Part shown: piece by piece, positions 33,480-44,114 of the stretch
Numbering within the stretch: the first letter of the stretch is position 1
How the letters are laid out: each line of letters starts with the position of its first letter
Assembly (NCBI GenBank): GCA_030248065.1
Contig: JASAMV010002781.1
Location: 1 to 64,000 of the forward strand
Origin: Rhynchonema sp. JSB1_4
Lineage: Eukaryota > Nematoda > Chromadorea > Monhysterida > Xyalidae
Direction: 5' to 3'
DNA: 64,000 nucleotides
Notes under the pieces: generated by a model
The model's input: only the letters and a program-made list of their open reading frames with translations
What the model was told of the DNA's origin: nothing
Database searches by the model: none
Translations under genes and position numbers: made by a program

Positions 33480-36400
33480 ATGGCACGCTGTTCATTGGCA
33501 CTACTTGGGCTCGTGGCCGTGTCCGCTTGTGTGGACGGCAGAAGCGGTATGTAAATGTTTACAATTTATCGTGGTTTAATATCAACGTAAATTGTTCTAT
33601 TTTGTCTAATACAGGGGCGTTGGCGTGTAGCTACATGTATGAATTTTGGGGGGCACCTGGCTGAAAAGTTTTTGCTTGTCCCATTTTTGAAAAGCTGAAG
33701 TGCTTGTCCCATTTTTGAAACGTGGTTTTTAACCAGCGCTTGTTCAAAATTCGACGCCTATTAAGTCATGTTTCAGTCAAAACAGTAGCAGCGCGCGAAA
33801 ATTTTGACTTATATTGTACCGAGAGCCACCAGAAGCCACTCAAAATAACTGCATTTGAATCGCGGAGCGCGCGAGTTTGTTTTCCAATTTAAAGTGCTCG
33901 AGGGAGAAAATCTTGCGATTTGGTGGTTCTTTTTTCTTGTCACTTCAGAAGGCAGTCAACAGGGGCCTGACACCTGGCCCTATCGTAAAACCCTGAAAGC
34001 GAAGTGTGTGTGATGTCCGGTAGGTTACGGTAGGTCGAGTCGCATGCTGCCTTGGTACGGTACCCCTTAAATGGCTGAAGGGGTGCCTCCCTTGTACATA
34101 ATACACCTCCCTCTTTGGAGCTCAGAAATAAAAAAAATCGGAAACAAAATAGTCTCTCAAGAGTGCAACATTTGTCAGTCAAACACCCTACCCCTATTTA
34201 CAGCAGCCAAGCACCATCGCAAGCATGGTTATGGGTATCAGGACAACACCGTGCAGTTTGGCAACGATTTTGGAACGGACTTGGGAGACAATTTCGTCAC
34301 CAATTTGGGAAGCAACTTTGGAAGCGATTTCGGCAACGATTTGGGAAGCAATTTCGGAACCAATTTGGGAACTGATTTCGTCATCAATTCGGGAAGCAAC
34401 TTCGGAAGCGATTTCGGCAACGATTTGGGAAGCAATTTCGGAACCAATTTGGGAACTGATTTTGTCATCAATTCGGGAAGCAACTTCGGAACCAATTTGG
34501 GAACTGATTTAATCATTCTTGTCAACGGTTATATGCATGCTACAGTTTGCAGTATACAAATACTTTGGGTATAGATTCGGTAACCTGCCGAATATGTTCA
34601 GGTGTTATAAATTCCTTTTCCGGGAACGGTACTTGGCCAAGACATATGTAGGACCGGTCAAGACGTATAAGCTTCGGCGAGGCCCATTTCGAGCTCGCTG
34701 CCCCGCACAAGGTGTCCTTTATGCGTGCTGATTTTGGCGGGGAAGCGAGTTCGAATAATTTTTCTTTCCAAATGTGTTTTTGTGGCAGCAAGCGAATTCA
34801 CATTGTTTCGCGTTTCAAGTGGCGTTGTATGCGTGCATGCATCACGCATGCATGGGCTTTTCAGCTTTGCTTCAAATAATTGACCCAAATTCTCGAAGGC
34901 ACGCGACCGCCACCGGGGGTGGTCGCGGCTCCCGCAGACACGATGATGACAACTTCCAGCTGGCATTTCTTCGCTTTATCCATCCACGCAAAGTGAAACA
35001 TCACAAGGTCTAGCCTGATTGGTTGACGGAGTGACCAAAATCGGCTGTAGTGCTTGTCAAAAGTTACTGTTTTTTTTTATCTGCGTTCATAAGTGCACCA
35101 TGCTCAAACTTCATGTTGGCACATGCCATTATACGCTGCCTTGTTCGCCATTTTTTACCAAAAGCCCGTATGGTCCATCCACGAGCTCATCAGACGACTT
35201 TTATTGAAGTTGGCTTGTGCGGATCCAATAATGTTCAGGTTCCACGTATTTCGGAAATGAAAGAAAGAGAAACGCACGTATTTTTTAAAAACACGCTCTC
35301 CACCTCAGTGCGTAAATTCCCTTTTGACTCCCAAAACATTTGTGTGTTGAACAACGTTGCTGTTCGCGTAAGCACCCAACAAATTGAGGTCAGCCAGCTG
35401 GAACTTGTCATCATGTCTCTCAGCCCAATCTCTTTCTTTTGTTTGCGAAAACCCCTGTAGCCGGAGCATTTTTGAAGCTGGCAAAGCAAGCTTTAAAAAA
35501 GTCGTCTCATGAGCTCATGGTTGGACCATACGCTCACCGCTCACGCAACTGACCGGGCGCAAGGTTACATGGGCCCAAAAAAGATCTCTCTGCACCATCA
35601 CTTCATTGGTTGCTCAACCATCTGAACCATACGTCTTGACCAGTGAACCTTTACGTCTTGCCGCTTGATTTCTACGTATTGTCCAACCCTACGTCTCGCG
35701 AAGCCTTACATCTTGACCGGCCCTACGTCTTGGTAGGATCCATTCCCCTCAATGAGGTGTTGGCTTCGCTTTCTGATTAACTTTTAGCCGGCCACACCGG
35801 AGTTTACACCACTTTGGATCCGAACTTACGTGGCCATCTGGTGCATTAGTACTGACGATGACCTGGTGCACCGCCCGTCTGCGAAAGCAGGTCGAAACGG
35901 GCGGGCAACCAAAAAGCACATTGCTGTACAATTCACATTATATATCACTGTTGGAAACAATTTCTTTCAACATAATCATCAATTCGGCGGATTTAAACAA
36001 ATACTAGAACCAACAATTATGGTATTGCAATTATCGCATTGCAGAAAACGACCCCGTGTATTTGAACCCCGACGAGTATTACGGTGATGACTACTACTCC
36101 GACCAAATTCCCACGTATGAGTTTGAGAGCACTGACTACGTACCTCAGGTCAATCCGCAATACCCAGGATGTGAGTTCCTGTGTGAAAAAAAGTATTGCG
36201 AACCAAACGGGCGACGGCATTCAAACAACGGAAAGGTTGGTCGCACAATGACGGGCTTCGATTCACAAACATCACAGCGAAAACCTCTTCGTGCTCGTTA
36301 CTGTGGTGGTGTGCTTTACCGCCTTAGTGCAACAAGAAACGCCACCGCGCACGTGTATATGTCTTTTTGTTGGTTTGAATTTGATGAAACGCGATACCAC

Positions 36401-39400
36401 AAGTTTGCGACAGAATTATTATCAACGCAACGTTTCGGTGTCCACTAAACACCATCATCAGGCAAATTACCCACTGAAATAATACTTAAATAATAGATAT
36501 GCAAAATTACACAGAAAAACAAAAAATGAAATTATTTTTGAGCAAAATTAAAAATACTATGGCGCACTGGTTCCGGTCTCCAACAGAGTAATGTTTTTGG
36601 CAATGGCATATTCCCAGTTAGGTGACAGTCCGATACAGGCGTTCAGGTTCATCAAATTCAAACCAACAAAATGAACATTCACGGCCACAACCAAAGAGTC
36701 ACCGTCGCGCAATACAAACATTATGTATATGTCTTGTTGGATTCGAAACGTGTAAAGCTCACATGGCTAGAGACAGGTGGAAAACCCCACTACCATGACC
36801 ACATACAGTACAGTATGTACAATAATTATAACACCAGTTCGAATCAGTTTTTTACATCAACTTTAACTTTGAAGACAAATCCGTTGACACGGACTCGGCA
36901 TGGGCTTGGCTTGGGCAAAGTTTGGTTGAGCCATATTTTGTGATAGAGTTGGCGCATTAACTTAAACTTAAACCAGTTAAAAGTTGTTCTTATGGGCAGG
37001 GAACAACTTGAACGCCGGTCAAACTCTGTGCACCATCTCTGCTACAAAATGCAGCTCAACCAAAACTTGCCTGTGCCCAAGTCAAGTCCATGCCAACAAA
37101 TTAGCCTTCAAAGTTCATACGGCCCCGGTGTTTTTTTTGTATTGCAGCAGCGTTTCCTGAACTTGCTTCACAAATACAACAAACATCACAAAGTGCGTGC
37201 GCACAATTTTCGAGCGCGCTGTACGACACAAGCAAACAACGCACAAGGCACCAGCACGCGGCCGAAATGCGGCATTCCGGGCATCAAACCCGATCTGACT
37301 ATTGTCGACGGAAAGATTACGGTATTGATTTATTAATTTTAATCAGATTTATCACTGCTTTATTTATTGATGATCAGACCTTAATGTTTAAAAAACAAAT
37401 CTACTTTCAGGGCTTCACGAGGCGTCGATTCCATGTGAGTTACTCTCACCCAGGTGGTGTGCAAGGGCCAGGAATCCAGGGGGCACAGGGGTTGTGTCCC
37501 TCTTTTGGTTCATTTGGCCTCTGAAGGGATTACCTTGTGTTTTGCACGGGCCGGCCTCAAACTATTTTCATTTTTTGTTCTCCAGTGTGGGCTCCGTGAA
37601 GCATCACAATGCAACGAGTTGAAAATCCATTTCCTAAATCCGGGTTTCTGATACCTTAGTCTTCACTTTCTGAAAAAAAATGGCCGCCAACAACTGTAGA
37701 GTCGCTTAAGCACTGCACTCCTGGTTAAGGGGGGTAGAATGTCGATCAAAGCGAGGACGAGTATGGAGGCTTTGAGTAGGAGCACAGTTACTCTAGCTTT
37801 TGTGAACCTGAAGGTGGAATTGGAATTATAGTTGTCCGTGCGGACGGCGCGAACAAGCTGGACGAACACTTTGTTCTCGCTGACCCTGATGTTTATTTGA
37901 AAAAAGTTTTATAAAAATTTGTTTTGTTTATGAAAGGTATATTTCTCCATCCAAAAATTTTTTGCCCATCATCCTCATCCTCACATGCATCTGTATAGTC
38001 CAGCCACGAACTCAAACACAAAAGCGCGGACCAAAAATCCCGGCCCCCAAAAAAAAAAAAAAAAAAAAAAAAAACCCCCCCCCCCGCAACCCCCCCCAAA
38101 AAACAACCCCAAACACCAAAAAAACCACAATTCCTTCTCCCCCCCCTCTCCCTCTCAAAACCCTACCCATCCCAACAAAAAAACCTATGACTATACGTAT
38201 ATATAGATCGGCTTTACACGTTCATGTTTCCTAATGTTTCACGTGCACAGGACATCGTCAACGGCAACGAAGCCAAACCGAACTCGTACCCGTGGCTGGT
38301 GTCGATCCAGGTGCCCACTGGTCCCGACACCTGGGGCCACAGCTGCGGTGGGACATTGATCGATGACCGACACGTCATCACGGCCGCTCATTGCTTGTTC
38401 GGTTTTGTTTATCTCGATCAGCCGCAGTTTTTTTGGCTAATCTCAGGCAGCCCTGCATGAGCGCCAGCCTATATACATAAGTACAAACCTACAATACATT
38501 ATGGGGCTGAGTTGATGATGTCCGTTGACGACATAATTATAAGCCCAGTTTTCCAAAAATTCCTCTAAAGACTTTTCCGCAACCATACACAAAACGGATT
38601 TTAACGCATCATTACAGCGGTTGCGGATACACGGCCAAATATCGCGTGGCTGTGGGCGAGCATGACCATCGGACGGCTGACACGCACACACAGGTTGGCT
38701 TAGAGTTAAAACTAAGGCTGTGTCCCCAGATCGAAGCAAAGCTTAAATCATGATCAAGACATTAGGCGTCACATGCCTACCGTGGAGGTGGATTTGCGGA
38801 TTAGACAATGTGCTTTTTGGCATTGGGCGCGACACCCGCTAACCCGCTGATGCCACTGGTATTATACGTCTTCTGTTTTGTTCACCACTTGTTCTGAAAA
38901 AATGATCATGAGCGAAATCGAACTTGGTGATCGCTTCGGTCCGGCTCGGTACGGTTTGGCGCTGGTAAATAGACACACACCGCGTTACGAGCCCGAGAAT
39001 ATCATACGCTGTCCGTAAGTGGTATAGTCCAGTCCCTGCGGCTTAACGTTATACGAGGAGAGAATTGTATGTGTGCGCTGCGGTGCACTGCGTGGCGTAC
39101 GGTTTATGAAGTGGTCAGTGCGGCCACTGAGCTCGTTCCTGTAGCTCAGTTGGCAGAGCGCCTGACCGGTTGGGAGGTCGGACGTTCGAATCCTCTCAGG
39201 AACATTGTTTGGTGGTCGCAAGCAGGGTTGGGCAAAAAAAAGACGGCGTTTTTTCTTAAAAAAAAACAACGTTTTTTTTCAAAAAAACGCCTGGGTCGTT
39301 TTTCGTTTTTTTTAAATCCTGAATTTCCTTGATTTTCCCTGATTATACCCTGATTATCAAGGAAAATCAATTTTTTGTCCCACTTTTTTCAAAAAATTTT

Positions 39401-42375
39401 CGACCAATTTTTACTTTGACGAGATACGTCGATATACGGAGTTTGACTTTCAGTGATGACCCCGGCCAAAGTTGGTCCCATGATGCGGGTCTGATATGGG
39501 ATCTTAACAACTCGCTAGAAAAGGGTTGAAACCCGTTTATTTTGCCTCAGAACACATAGAACTACTTCATTTAACCACGTTTTCTTCCCAACATGAGCGT
39601 CTTCCATTTTTTGGGCGCATATTTTGGTCATCTGGGCGTTTTAAAAAAAACGTTTAAAAAAACGTTTTTTTAAAAAAAACGATTTTTTGTAAAAAAAACG
39701 TTTTTTGCCCAACCCTGGTCGCAAGTCGACAAACATGCTCAGTTCAATAAGTCACGTGACCAAGGCAGGGCCGGACCGGTCCATAAATTTGATTCTGCCC
39801 GAAATGATTCTTGCACATACCTACAGTACATCTGAGATATAGGTTGGCACTGTCGTCGGTTTCAGTTCAGCTGCGTGAGACAAGTCATCATACACGAGAG
39901 CTACGACAAGGTACGAAGCACCAGCCACGACGCGGCCGTGGTCGTCTTGGAAACACCGGTTATTGACGAATTTTCGTTTTCATTGTTTTGACTGACCAAA
40001 TTTTGATTCGCCAAATTGGCTTAGATTCATGTCGGCAACGCACATCATCGACAACTGAGCCCTTATGTATTTTGTTGGTTTGAATTTGATGAAACGCGAT
40101 ACCACAAGTTTGCGACAGAATTATTATCAACGCAACGTTTCGGTGTCCAGTAAACACCATCATCAGGTAAATTACCCATTATATCAAAGTGGGTAATTTG
40201 CCTGATGATGGTGTTTAGTGGACACCGAAACGTTGCGTTGATAATAATTCTGTCGCAAACTTGTGGTATCGCGTTTCATCAAATTCAAACCAACAAAATG
40301 AACTTTCACGGGCACAACCAAAGAGTCACCGTCGCGCAATAGAAACATTATCAGCCCTTGTACCATACCATTCATTACCTTTCGAGCTCATTCAAGGCTG
40401 CTTAAGCTGACAACCAGAGTGACGATTTGCGTTGACTACAAAAGAATTAGCCCCCAAATTGGTGGCAGCAAATAGCGTATTATACTCAGGTGAAATTCAA
40501 CCAATACGTCAAGCCGATCTGCTTGCCGAATGAGAAACAGAACTGGCAGAATCCGAAGAACACCAACGAGCAGTTTGCGATCGCCGGCTGGGGATACATG
40601 CATGAGTCCCTAAAGGTGACAAGTGACGTTATGAACGAAGCGGTACTCAAGGTGGGTACACGTACTTGGCCAATTGGAAATCATTTGCGCGCGGGAAATT
40701 GTGCTTGCGCAATAATGTTTCACGGCATCTCACAACGTCTGCAATGTTCCAGTGTCAATGCGTTTGATTGTGCGCAGTTACATAAATTGCGTTGCGAGTT
40801 CGGGAATTCGGCTCATAGTCCATATGCTTTCTAAAAATACGGTCGTAAAACAAACAACAACGTCTGCATTACCATTGATGTCACTCTTATTTCATGTACA
40901 TTAGTTACCTACATAGGTCGTCCCCGTGCCTGAATGCAAACAAAAATACGGCGAAGGCATTGGTCCGACGATGATGTGCGCGTACAAGGACAACACGGAT
41001 ACTTGTCAGGTACAGTGGAGAGCGCCAGGGATGACCTTGAGAAATCGAAAAATTTCCCACACGCAGCCCAAATTTGATCAAAGTTCCCATATATGCCCCA
41101 AAAATCCAGAATTTCCCATACCAGATGGGATTGCTTCAAAAATCCAAAAATTACCCACTGTATACAAGATGGGGGTTTCTGAAGAAGCAACCCCAAAAGT
41201 TTTCTAAAAGTTAAAAAAATACGTAGGTCTGAAGTTGTTCAAAACATTGTAATAGTGTTTTCTTGCGCAAGCAAGCGATTTTTGACATCGTCATGCGAAA
41301 AACGGTCAATTTGTTTGCTTCTCGACATGAAAAAGGCATTTCTTAGGGAGTGCTTGTTCAAATTTCCCATAATCCCAGCCAATTTCCCATACCCAATACC
41401 AGGGTGTAACGCCCGCCCCCCCACAACGACACAGCCGCTGAGCGCTGGGTTCACCAAGTTGGTGCTCGATCAATTCGTTTTGTCAAGTCGTTTCTGCACA
41501 TTTTATAGGTATACTGTAGGTACAGTCCAACCACGAGCTCATGAGACGAATTTTTCTGAAGTTGGCTTGTGCGGATCCAGTAATGTTGCCCAATCTCTTT
41601 CTTTTGTTTGCGAAAACACGTGTAACCGGAACATTTTTGAATCTGGCCCAGCAAGCTTTAAAAAAGCGTCTCATGAGCTCGTGGTCGGACTAGCTCCATA
41701 TTAGCAGCACTGAAGATGTGCTTTTGGCGCAGTATCAGCAATGGTCCTTTACGCTGACTATGTACATATGTCATCGCGTTATTCCAGGGAGATAGCGGCG
41801 GTCCGCTGATGGCTTTCCGTCGACGTTATGTGCTCGCCGGTATTGTGTCCTGGGGGTGAGTCTTTGATGGTGACTGATTGGGGACTCGGATATCGGTCAT
41901 GGTCAGGTGACCTTTCTGAATCACGATTGATTAAGTTGAGCCAGCATAAACAGCCGCACAATCAACAAGCGCAGAACATTAACTCGCTTTAACCAATTGA
42001 AAAGGTCACGTGACCGATCTGACCGGATCACCTGCCATTAGCGAATCCAGTGGGCACAGAGCCCTATCCCTCCTTTGATCCAAAGTAGCATAAATGAAAA
42101 TAGTCGAATGAAAAGGTTACGTGACCGATGTAACCTGATCACGCGCGCACCTGGGAACTTGTTTCTTATTGCGCACGATATGAGAATACGTGGATTTATC
42201 ATCATTATCGACGCTTTCTCGGAATTTTTGTCAATGCAAAAAAATCTGCTTTGCATTATTATTTTCCAGGGCTGGATGCGCGCGTAAAGGCGTACCGGGC
42301 GTGTACGCGCATGTGCCGTCGTTGATTCCGTGGTTCAAGACGAAGATCCCTTGCCAGCAATGTTTCGAAGATTAG
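33480..42375 (+). CDS. secreted trypsin-like serine protease 2, expanded N-F-G repeats
   Basis: Exons: 33480-33546, 34204-34527, 36045-36235, 37148-37321, 37411-37434, 38251-38396, 38618-38693, 39866-39958, 40490-40651, 40917-41009, 41788-41855, 42270-42375. All are GT-AG and in phase; 507 aa. Same architecture as protease 1: signal peptide (about 1-19), short His/Arg patch, then an expanded run of G-S-N-F-G / N-D-[FL]-G units in exon 2 (about 35-125), a Tyr/Asp-rich segment with two cysteines, a basic linker, and an S1 domain from I-V-N-G (262). Catalytic His307, Asp356 and Ser453; Asp447 gives trypsin-like S1 specificity. The residue before I-V-N-G is Asp, so activation after Arg/Lys at that bond is impossible. 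Exons 11-12 and the intron between them are almost identical to gene 1. A MITE sits 31 bp after the stop. Confidence 0.88.
35171..35528. mobile_element. MITE, TGGTCCATCCACGAGCTCAT family, TA duplication
   Basis: A 358-bp element between TA dinucleotides, with ends TGGTCCATCCACGAGC and GCTCATGGTTGGACCA. It matches the 43759 copy in inverse orientation. It lies in intron 2 of protease gene 2. Confidence 0.85.
35852..35904 (+). ncRNA. structured-RNA-like motif (hammerhead-like core plus GNRA hairpin)
   Basis: CTGACGA, then GACCTG...CAGGTC stem, then GAAAC. Inside, GCCCGT and ACGGGC can pair around a CTGC-GAAA-GCAG hairpin. The core fits CUGANGA-stem-GAAA but lacks an obvious U-H cleavage triplet. 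Two related copies without the full core are at 61855 and 62993. Confidence 0.3.
36358..36730. mobile_element. Penelope-like terminal repeat copy, partly inverted
   Basis: TTGTTGGTTTGAATTTGATG (36368-36387) leads into a hammerhead-like segment; a partial inverted copy (CATCAAATTCAAACCAACAA) follows at 36651. The same sequence forms the palindrome at 40075-40345. It lies in intron 3 of protease gene 2. Assignment to Penelope-like elements rests on the ribozyme-like core and inverted layout. Confidence 0.5.
36429..36461 (-). ncRNA. hammerhead ribozyme-like motif
   Basis: Minus strand: CTGATGA, stem GGTGT/ACACC with a 7-nt loop, then GAAACGTT. The conserved core is complete with a GUU triplet after a minimal stem III. 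Confidence 0.5.
38043..38200. repeat. A/C-only low-complexity stretch
   Basis: Homopolymer A and C runs almost free of G lie in intron 5 of protease gene 2. It could be genuine low-complexity DNA or a sequencing/assembly artefact; a similar patch is at 30065-30110. Confidence 0.8.
39135..39204 (+). tRNA. tRNA-like sequence, possible tRNA-Pro(TGG) relic
   Basis: A 70-nt sequence has a perfect 7-bp acceptor stem (GTTCCTG/CAGGAAC), discriminator A, an intact A box TAGCTCAGTTGG with a GCTC/GAGC D stem, and a near-intact B box (CGTTCGAATCC). The anticodon arm is GACC/GGTC with a loop containing TTGG; TGG would read proline codons. The arm has an 8-nt loop, the D-to-anticodon spacing is odd, and the T stem has a C-C mismatch. 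It is probably a degenerate tRNA or SINE-head sequence rather than a standard gene. It lies in intron 7 of protease gene 2, 18 bp before the hAT element. Confidence 0.5.
39223..39717. mobile_element. hAT-type non-autonomous element, TSD GTCGCAAG
   Basis: CAGGGTTGGGCAAAAAAAAG...TTTTTTGCCCAACCCTG, 495 bp, with perfect 8-bp direct repeats GTCGCAAG (39215-39222, 39718-39725). Same family and orientation as 19064. It lies in intron 7 of protease gene 2. Confidence 0.92.
40135..40166 (-). ncRNA. hammerhead ribozyme-like motif
   Basis: Minus strand CTGATGA, GGTGT/ACACC-type stem, GAAACGTT; the left-arm copy of the palindrome. Confidence 0.5.
40202..40234 (+). ncRNA. hammerhead ribozyme-like motif
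   Basis: Plus strand CTGATGA (40202-40208), stem II GGTGT/ACACC with loop TTAGTGG, then GAAACGTT (40227-40234). The core is complete; stem III is minimal. Confidence 0.5.
41523..41692. mobile_element. short TAGTCCAACC-family MITE
   Basis: CAGTCCAACCACGAGCTCAT at the left and ATGAGCTCGTGGTCGGAC at the right; a 170-bp internally deleted relative of the 358-bp copies. It lies in intron 10 of protease gene 2. Confidence 0.75.
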
Positions 42376-42406
42376 ATTGTTGCACAACAGACAGATACTG
42401 CATGTA

Positions 42407-42598
42407 AAGGCAAACTACGCCAACACGAGCCCGATTTTGCAGCTGGCAGAATAGTGAAACATTCACACGTGGCTGTTGATTTGGTAAATGCTACACGTTG
42501 GAGAATACAAAGTGGAGCATGATGATTTTCTCTTTCTATTCGTTTTGAATACACACCACCACCTTCGAAATCGGGCTCGTGTTGGTGTAGTTTGCCTT
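42407..42598. mobile_element. MITE of the AAGGCAAACTAC family in the 3' end of protease gene 2
   Basis: Ends AAGGCAAACTACGCC / GGTGTAGTTTGCCTT flanked by TA (42405-42406, 42599-42600). It starts 31 bp after the stop codon, where gene 1 has its AATAAA nearby; gene 2 lacks that signal, so the MITE may lie in or replace the 3' UTR. Confidence 0.85.
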
Positions 42599-42599
42599 T

Positions 42600-43758
42600 A
42601 TATAAATCGATATTGGACTGATTAGAAATTGGATAGATAATGGGATAGATTTGCTTCGACAACACGCAGTAGTGCGGAAATACGGATGGAAGTATTATAC
42701 TCGACCGCCGTTTTATAATACCTTACTCACATACTCTTCATGGGAAACTACTATGGTAGGGGCAAAGCTTTTATACCATCTCGTCTCGCAACGAAGTGAC
42801 AATGCCTTTTCTATTCATAGAGTTCCACAAAGTAGCACCATGTTTACACACATACTTACTGCAATTGAACTGGATTCTGTATCGGGATTGAAAATATCTT
42901 AATCGTGATTGGTAATATATACGGTATGAAAACACAAACAGTTGTTGGGCAAGATATACGAGCGATTTTACCCACAACAGTTTCCATGCTGACTATATTG
43001 TGTGTCTAATTGAGTAAAAGATTGCAGATCAATTATCGGCTGATCAGCGAGAGACCAGCGATACTTTGACTCGGCGAGAAACTTGGGAAACGACTGCAAG
43101 AATTTGTTTTGCGTTGGAACACAGTGGGAACACCAAGTCAGGATGGATTTCACCCCAACTTTGAACGTTGAAGACGCGCAAAACGGTGTTTTGAGGCCGT
43201 TGGCATTTTTCCGAGTGGAAGTTGAAAGAAACATAATGCCAAAAATCGCAAATTTTTAGGCTCAGGCTTTGGCATAAAATTATCGTTAGGTTTAGGTGGG
43301 ACTGCTATCAGATGCAGTGAAGGGAGGGAGGGGAATTCCTCCAGGGTGGTAGACTTGCTCCCTTAATTCCCTATAGGGTACACCTAATTCTACAATTATT
43401 GCTTAAAATTGGCATTTTTAGGACAACAGATGTCAAAAAATGACCAGATATACCCTTTATACAAGAACTTTTTTAAAAAAAGCAAAAATAGGTGAAATTT
43501 TTCTCGTACAGAATAACTTTTCTCCGAAATTTAGTCTTCCCCTTTTGAGGGTACAACACTTACAATTCCCCTCCAAAAATACCGACGGTACACTTAATTT
43601 CCCACCGGGCCGGACCAGGAACTACATTGATCAGATGAGGGGATCCACTATATAAATTAACGACGAAAACGTGAACTAAACATGACGCAATAAACATCAA
43701 CTGCGTTTTTCAAGCATTCCACCCACGCGTGGCTAACAGGTCCATGAACTATAAAGTA
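42600..43758. other. intergenic stretch, no gene seen
   Basis: AT-balanced sequence with no conserved frame. A C/G-rich patch near 43310-43390 and 43555-43650 resembles the low-copy TACC-type patches at 18880 and 62600. Confidence 0.5.
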
Positions 43759-44114
43759 TAGTCCAACCACGTGCTCATGAGACGACTCTTTTTAAAGCTT
43801 GCTTGGCCAGATTAAAAAATGCGCCAGTTACACGGGTTTTCGCAAACAAAAGAGATTGGGCAGAGTGACATGATGACAAGTTCCAGCTGGCTGACCTCAA
43901 TTTGTTGCGTGCTCACGCGAACAGCAACATCGTTCAACACACAAATGTTTTGGGAGTCAAAAGGAAATTTACGCACCGAGGTGGAGAGCGTGTTTTTAAA
44001 AAAATACATGCATTTCTCTTTCTTTCATTTCCGAAATACGTGGAACCGGAACATTATTGGATCCGTCCAAGTCAACTTCAAAATAAGTAGTCTCATGAGT
44101 TCGTGGTTGGACTA
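43759..44114. mobile_element. MITE, TAGTCCAACCACGTGCTCAT family, TA duplication
   Basis: A 356-bp element between TA dinucleotides, reverse orientation copy of 35171-35528 with matching interior (TTTGCAAACAAAAG-like and GGTGGAGAGCGTGTTTTT segments). Confidence 0.85.

Larger units (their letters stand above)
40075..40345. mobile_element. near-perfect palindrome with two hammerhead-like cores
   Basis: Left arm 40075-40178 and right arm about 40190-40300 are reverse complements separated by roughly 12 bp. Each arm carries a CTGATGA...GAAACGTT core, in opposite orientations. Sequence is shared with 36358-36730. It lies in intron 8 of protease gene 2. Confidence 0.75.

Noticed and set aside
36239..36254. 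TTGGTCGCACAATGAC, identical to the 717-type MITE tip
   Set aside because: It overlaps the exon 3 splice donor of protease gene 2, where the paralog has a similar coding/donor context, and no other end of the element follows. Chance match more likely.
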